Made by a program: the position numbers and the translations under genes. DNA of 8,837 nucleotides from Deltaproteobacteria bacterium (GTDB lineage: Bacteria > Desulfobacterota_B > Binatia > UBA9968): NCBI GenBank assembly GCA_030620935.1, contig JAUXIP010000061.1, positions 1 through 8,837 on the forward strand, written 5' to 3'. Each line of letters starts with the position of its first letter. Position 1 is the first letter of the stretch. This document shows, in pieces, positions 7,864 to 8,837 of this stretch. The notes under the pieces were generated by a model. It did no database searches. It saw only the letters and a list, made by a program, of their open reading frames with translations, and was not told where the DNA came from.

Positions 7864-7926
7864 ACTACAGTCAAAGACCTAACGAGGATCCTGATCCGAA
7901 ATCAAGTCAGCGGCGCGCCTGTGGCA
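7864..7926 (+). pseudogene. Possible relic of a CBS domain
   Basis: Read in the frame that starts at 7864, this stretch gives TVKDLTRILI, then RNQ, then VSGAPVA. That is very like the first helix and second strand of a CBS domain, where a typical form is TVREAARLLIEHRISGAPVV. The similarity stops at GAPVA: the expected glycine-rich turn and the following strand with SE.DL are not found next to it in any of the three plus frames. There is no good start codon or ribosome site, and the frame only runs back into the end of gap. It may be a remnant of a decayed gene, or chance; about 20 residues is too short to decide. Confidence 0.25.
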
Positions 7927-7967
7927 GGCAAAACGCGTTCTCTCAAGACTCCTACGGATCGCCCAAA

Positions 7968-7995
7968 GAGTGCCGCCCGTCACTGGGCAGCACTC
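7968..7995. terminator. Hairpin between convergent gap and lipoprotein genes
   Basis: GAGTGCCGCCC (7968-7978) and GGGCAGCACTC (7985-7995) form an 11-base stem around a 6-base loop. The single C/A mismatch on the plus strand becomes a G-U pair on the minus strand, so the hairpin is stronger in the lipoprotein transcript, whose stop codon (TGA, 7982-7980) lies in the loop. Only a TTT follows on the minus strand and no T-run on the plus strand. It may act as a weak or factor-assisted terminator, or as a 3'-end stabiliser. Confidence 0.4.
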
Positions 7996-8660
7996 ATTTC
8001 AGAAGAAGAATTAATCCCTTCGTTGTAAACTAAGATCTCGACCCGACGGTTTTTGCGCCGGCCCTTCCACGTCATATTTTGTTCGATCGGGGCTTTTTCG
8101 CCATATGAAATGCTCGTGATCTGTGTCGGATGAATCCCCTTGTTAACGATTAAGTGCCTGGCGACTTGATCGGCCCTCTTTTTACCCAGCTCATAATTGT
8201 AGTCCACGGTTCCGATGCTATCCGTATGGCCACTAACCAGAAAGATCGTCCGACCTGAATCCTTGAGATCGCTCTTCAGATCGCTGAGAAAACCATCGAT
8301 TTCCCTCTTGGTCGGTTCCGACAGCCAAGCCGAATTCTTTGCAAACAGGGCTCCCTCTTTCAGATGGAGTACGAGTTTCCTTTCCAGTTTTAAATTGGCC
8401 AAGGTAACCAGAGCCTTGTAGGTCTTAGCTTTAGTCGCTTTCACCTCACCTTTAACACTTGAGAGCGTTCCTCCCATCTCCTTGACCCGTCCATCCGTTT
8501 TGACAACATTTCTTTCGACCTTACGCACCCGTCCCGTCAACGGACCCAATTCTTCGCGCACCCAGCTTCTCGTAGCCACGCATCCTTGAATAGCCGAAAG
8601 GATGAAGAAGAAACCAACGTAAAGAAACACACTCTTGACTTTGAGCCCATTGAGCACCAT
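7980..8660 (-). CDS. Outer-membrane lipoprotein with coiled-coil region and OmpA-type peptidoglycan-binding domain
   Basis: The 226-residue product starts with a lipoprotein signal: basic GLKVK, a hydrophobic core VFLYVGFFFILSA and a lipobox IQGC with lipidated Cys27. Residues about 35-100 are highly charged with regularly spaced hydrophobics and probably form a coiled coil or long helix. Residues about 97-212 are an OmpA/Pal-type domain: LVSGHTDSIG (141-150) with Asp147, YNYELGKKRADQVARHL (154-170), ISYGE (184-188) and GRRKNRRVEI (200-209) with Asn204 and Arg206. Asp147 and an Arg of the NRR motif are the residues that hold the peptide stem of peptidoglycan in this family. The protein should tether the outer membrane to the wall, like Pal, but its helical spacer is longer than in classical Pal and no tol genes are in view, so I give no gene symbol. 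The start is secure: GGAGGT lies 6 bases upstream. It converges on gap. Confidence 0.9.
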   Translation of the reverse strand: MVLNGLKVKSVFLYVGFFFILSAIQGCVATRSWVREELGPLTGRVRKVERNVVKTDGRVKEMGGTLSSVKGEVKATKAKTYKALVTLANLKLERKLVLHLKEGALFAKNSAWLSEPTKREIDGFLSDLKSDLKDSGRTIFLVSGHTDSIGTVDYNYELGKKRADQVARHLIVNKGIHPTQITSISYGEKAPIEQNMTWKGRRKNRRVEILVYNEGINSSSEMSAAQ

Positions 8661-8666
8661 AGCGAT

Positions 8667-8672
8667 ACCTCC
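8667..8672 (-). promoter_or_regulatory. Ribosome binding site of the OmpA-domain lipoprotein
   Basis: On the minus strand GGAGGT ends 6 bases before the ATG at 8660. It is a near-perfect Shine-Dalgarno site and fixes the start of this gene. Confidence 0.85.
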
Positions 8673-8686
8673 AAATTCCTAATAAA

Positions 8687-8732
8687 ATGCTATTTTAAAG
8701 TATAGACTGCTAAAATAGCATATTTTTAGCAG
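8687..8732. repeat. Cluster of overlapping TGCTA inverted repeats, likely operator of the lipoprotein gene
   Basis: ATGCTATTTTA (8687-8697) and TAAAATAGCAT (8711-8721) are perfect 11-base inverted repeats 13 bases apart. Overlapping them, CTGCTAAAA (8707-8715) and TTTTAGCAG (8724-8732) are perfect 9-base inverted repeats 8 bases apart. In all there are two TGCTA cores (8688, 8708) and two TAGCA cores (8716, 8727). Same-direction cores lie 20 and 11 bases apart, about two turns and one turn of the helix. A putative -10 hexamer of the lipoprotein gene lies inside the larger repeat. This is how an operator for a dimeric repressor or activator looks; the regulator is not in the window. An RNA hairpin role is possible but no T-run follows. 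Confidence 0.55.
8699..8704 (-). promoter_or_regulatory. Candidate -10 element of the lipoprotein gene
   Basis: On the minus strand this reads TATACT, 5 of 6 matches to the sigma70 -10 consensus. The start of transcription would be near 8692, some 30 bases before the ATG. The region 17 bases upstream reads AAAAAT, not a -35 box, so the promoter may depend on an activator or another sigma factor. The element sits in the spacer of the large inverted repeat, where a bound regulator would cover it. Confidence 0.35.
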
Positions 8733-8798
8733 GGTTGGAAATCTTTTTATTCATGGAGCCGTGCCAAAGAGGAGAATGGATGGGAATAGAATAATTGT

Positions 8799-8837
8799 TG
8801 GCGGAGAGGGAGGGATTCGAACCCCCGTTACCCGTAA
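8799..8837 (-). tRNA. tRNA-Ser, 3' part, cut by window edge
   Basis: Read on the minus strand, the stretch ends in an encoded CCA (8801-8799) preceded by discriminator G (8802) and the acceptor 3' strand CCTCTCC (8809-8803). The T arm has stem GGGGG (8826-8822), loop TTCGAAT and stem CCCTC, with one G-T pair. Upstream, TTAC-GG-GTAA (8837-8828) is a short hairpin that fits the extra stem of a long variable arm, so this is a class II tRNA (Ser, Leu or Tyr). The discriminator G and the CTCTCCGCCA end match serine tRNA; Leu and Tyr normally have A. The anticodon lies outside the window, so the codon read is unknown. Its transcription runs toward the lipoprotein gene. Confidence 0.88.

Noticed and set aside
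7855..7897. Two GGATCC sites and the short palindrome GGATC-CT-GATCC
   Set aside because: Five-base arms with no T-run or further context; too small to call a terminator or operator.
7940..8028. The end of the same frame as the CBS-like stretch (LISEEELIPSL), which could be taken as the CBS end strand
   Set aside because: It is antisense to the C-terminal codons of the lipoprotein gene and is about 27 residues away from GAPVA, where a CBS domain allows only about 10; similarity is judged accidental.
8780..8837. Plus-strand frame beginning ATGGATGGG after an AGGAG, translating to a peptide with GGEGGIRTP
   Set aside because: This is the antisense of the tRNA-Ser 3' end; GGIRTP-type peptides are a well-known false call over tRNA genes.

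Overview
The window is an 8.8 kb piece of a bacterial chromosome, densely coding, with a moderate GC content that I estimated by eye. A lipoprotein carrying an OmpA-type peptidoglycan-binding domain points to a Gram-negative-type envelope. The gene set (long-form isocitrate lyase, malate synthase G, pyrophosphate-type phosphofructokinase, type I GAPDH) would fit an environmental deep-branching lineage such as Nitrospirota, NC10 or a related phylum. The lineage is a guess; the sequence alone does not fix it.

Layout from left to right. On the minus strand, 1-340 is the N-terminal part of an exported M28-type metallopeptidase that runs off the left edge. A 313-base divergent gap separates it from a two-gene plus-strand unit: isocitrate lyase (654-3068) and malate synthase G (3087-5270), 18 bases apart. 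These are the two enzymes of the glyoxylate shunt. A C-rich, G-poor gap follows and ends in a good sigma70-type promoter (5427-5455). That promoter serves a second plus-strand pair, a PPi-type phosphofructokinase (5492-6826) and GAPDH (6843-7847), joined by a 16-base gap with a strong AGGAGG ribosome binding site. Beyond GAPDH is a short stretch with a possible CBS-domain relic and a hairpin. There the plus-strand genes meet a convergent minus-strand gene for an OmpA-domain lipoprotein (7980-8660). Its upstream region holds a striking cluster of TGCTA/TAGCA inverted repeats. At the right edge is the 3' end of a minus-strand tRNA-Ser.

The four central genes fit together. The glyoxylate shunt turns acetyl-CoA into C4 acids without loss of carbon. 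GAPDH and a reversible PPi-dependent PFK are the steps by which such carbon can move up to hexose phosphate, or down again. I read the block as a central-carbon module able to switch between C2 assimilation/gluconeogenesis and glycolysis. I found no CRISPR array, insertion sequence, phage gene or defence system, and no clearly new system. The points most worth a second look are the altered active-site motif of the isocitrate lyase (KVCGH, with a nearby CxxC), the inverted-repeat cluster before the lipoprotein gene, and the residue evidence that the PFK uses pyrophosphate.
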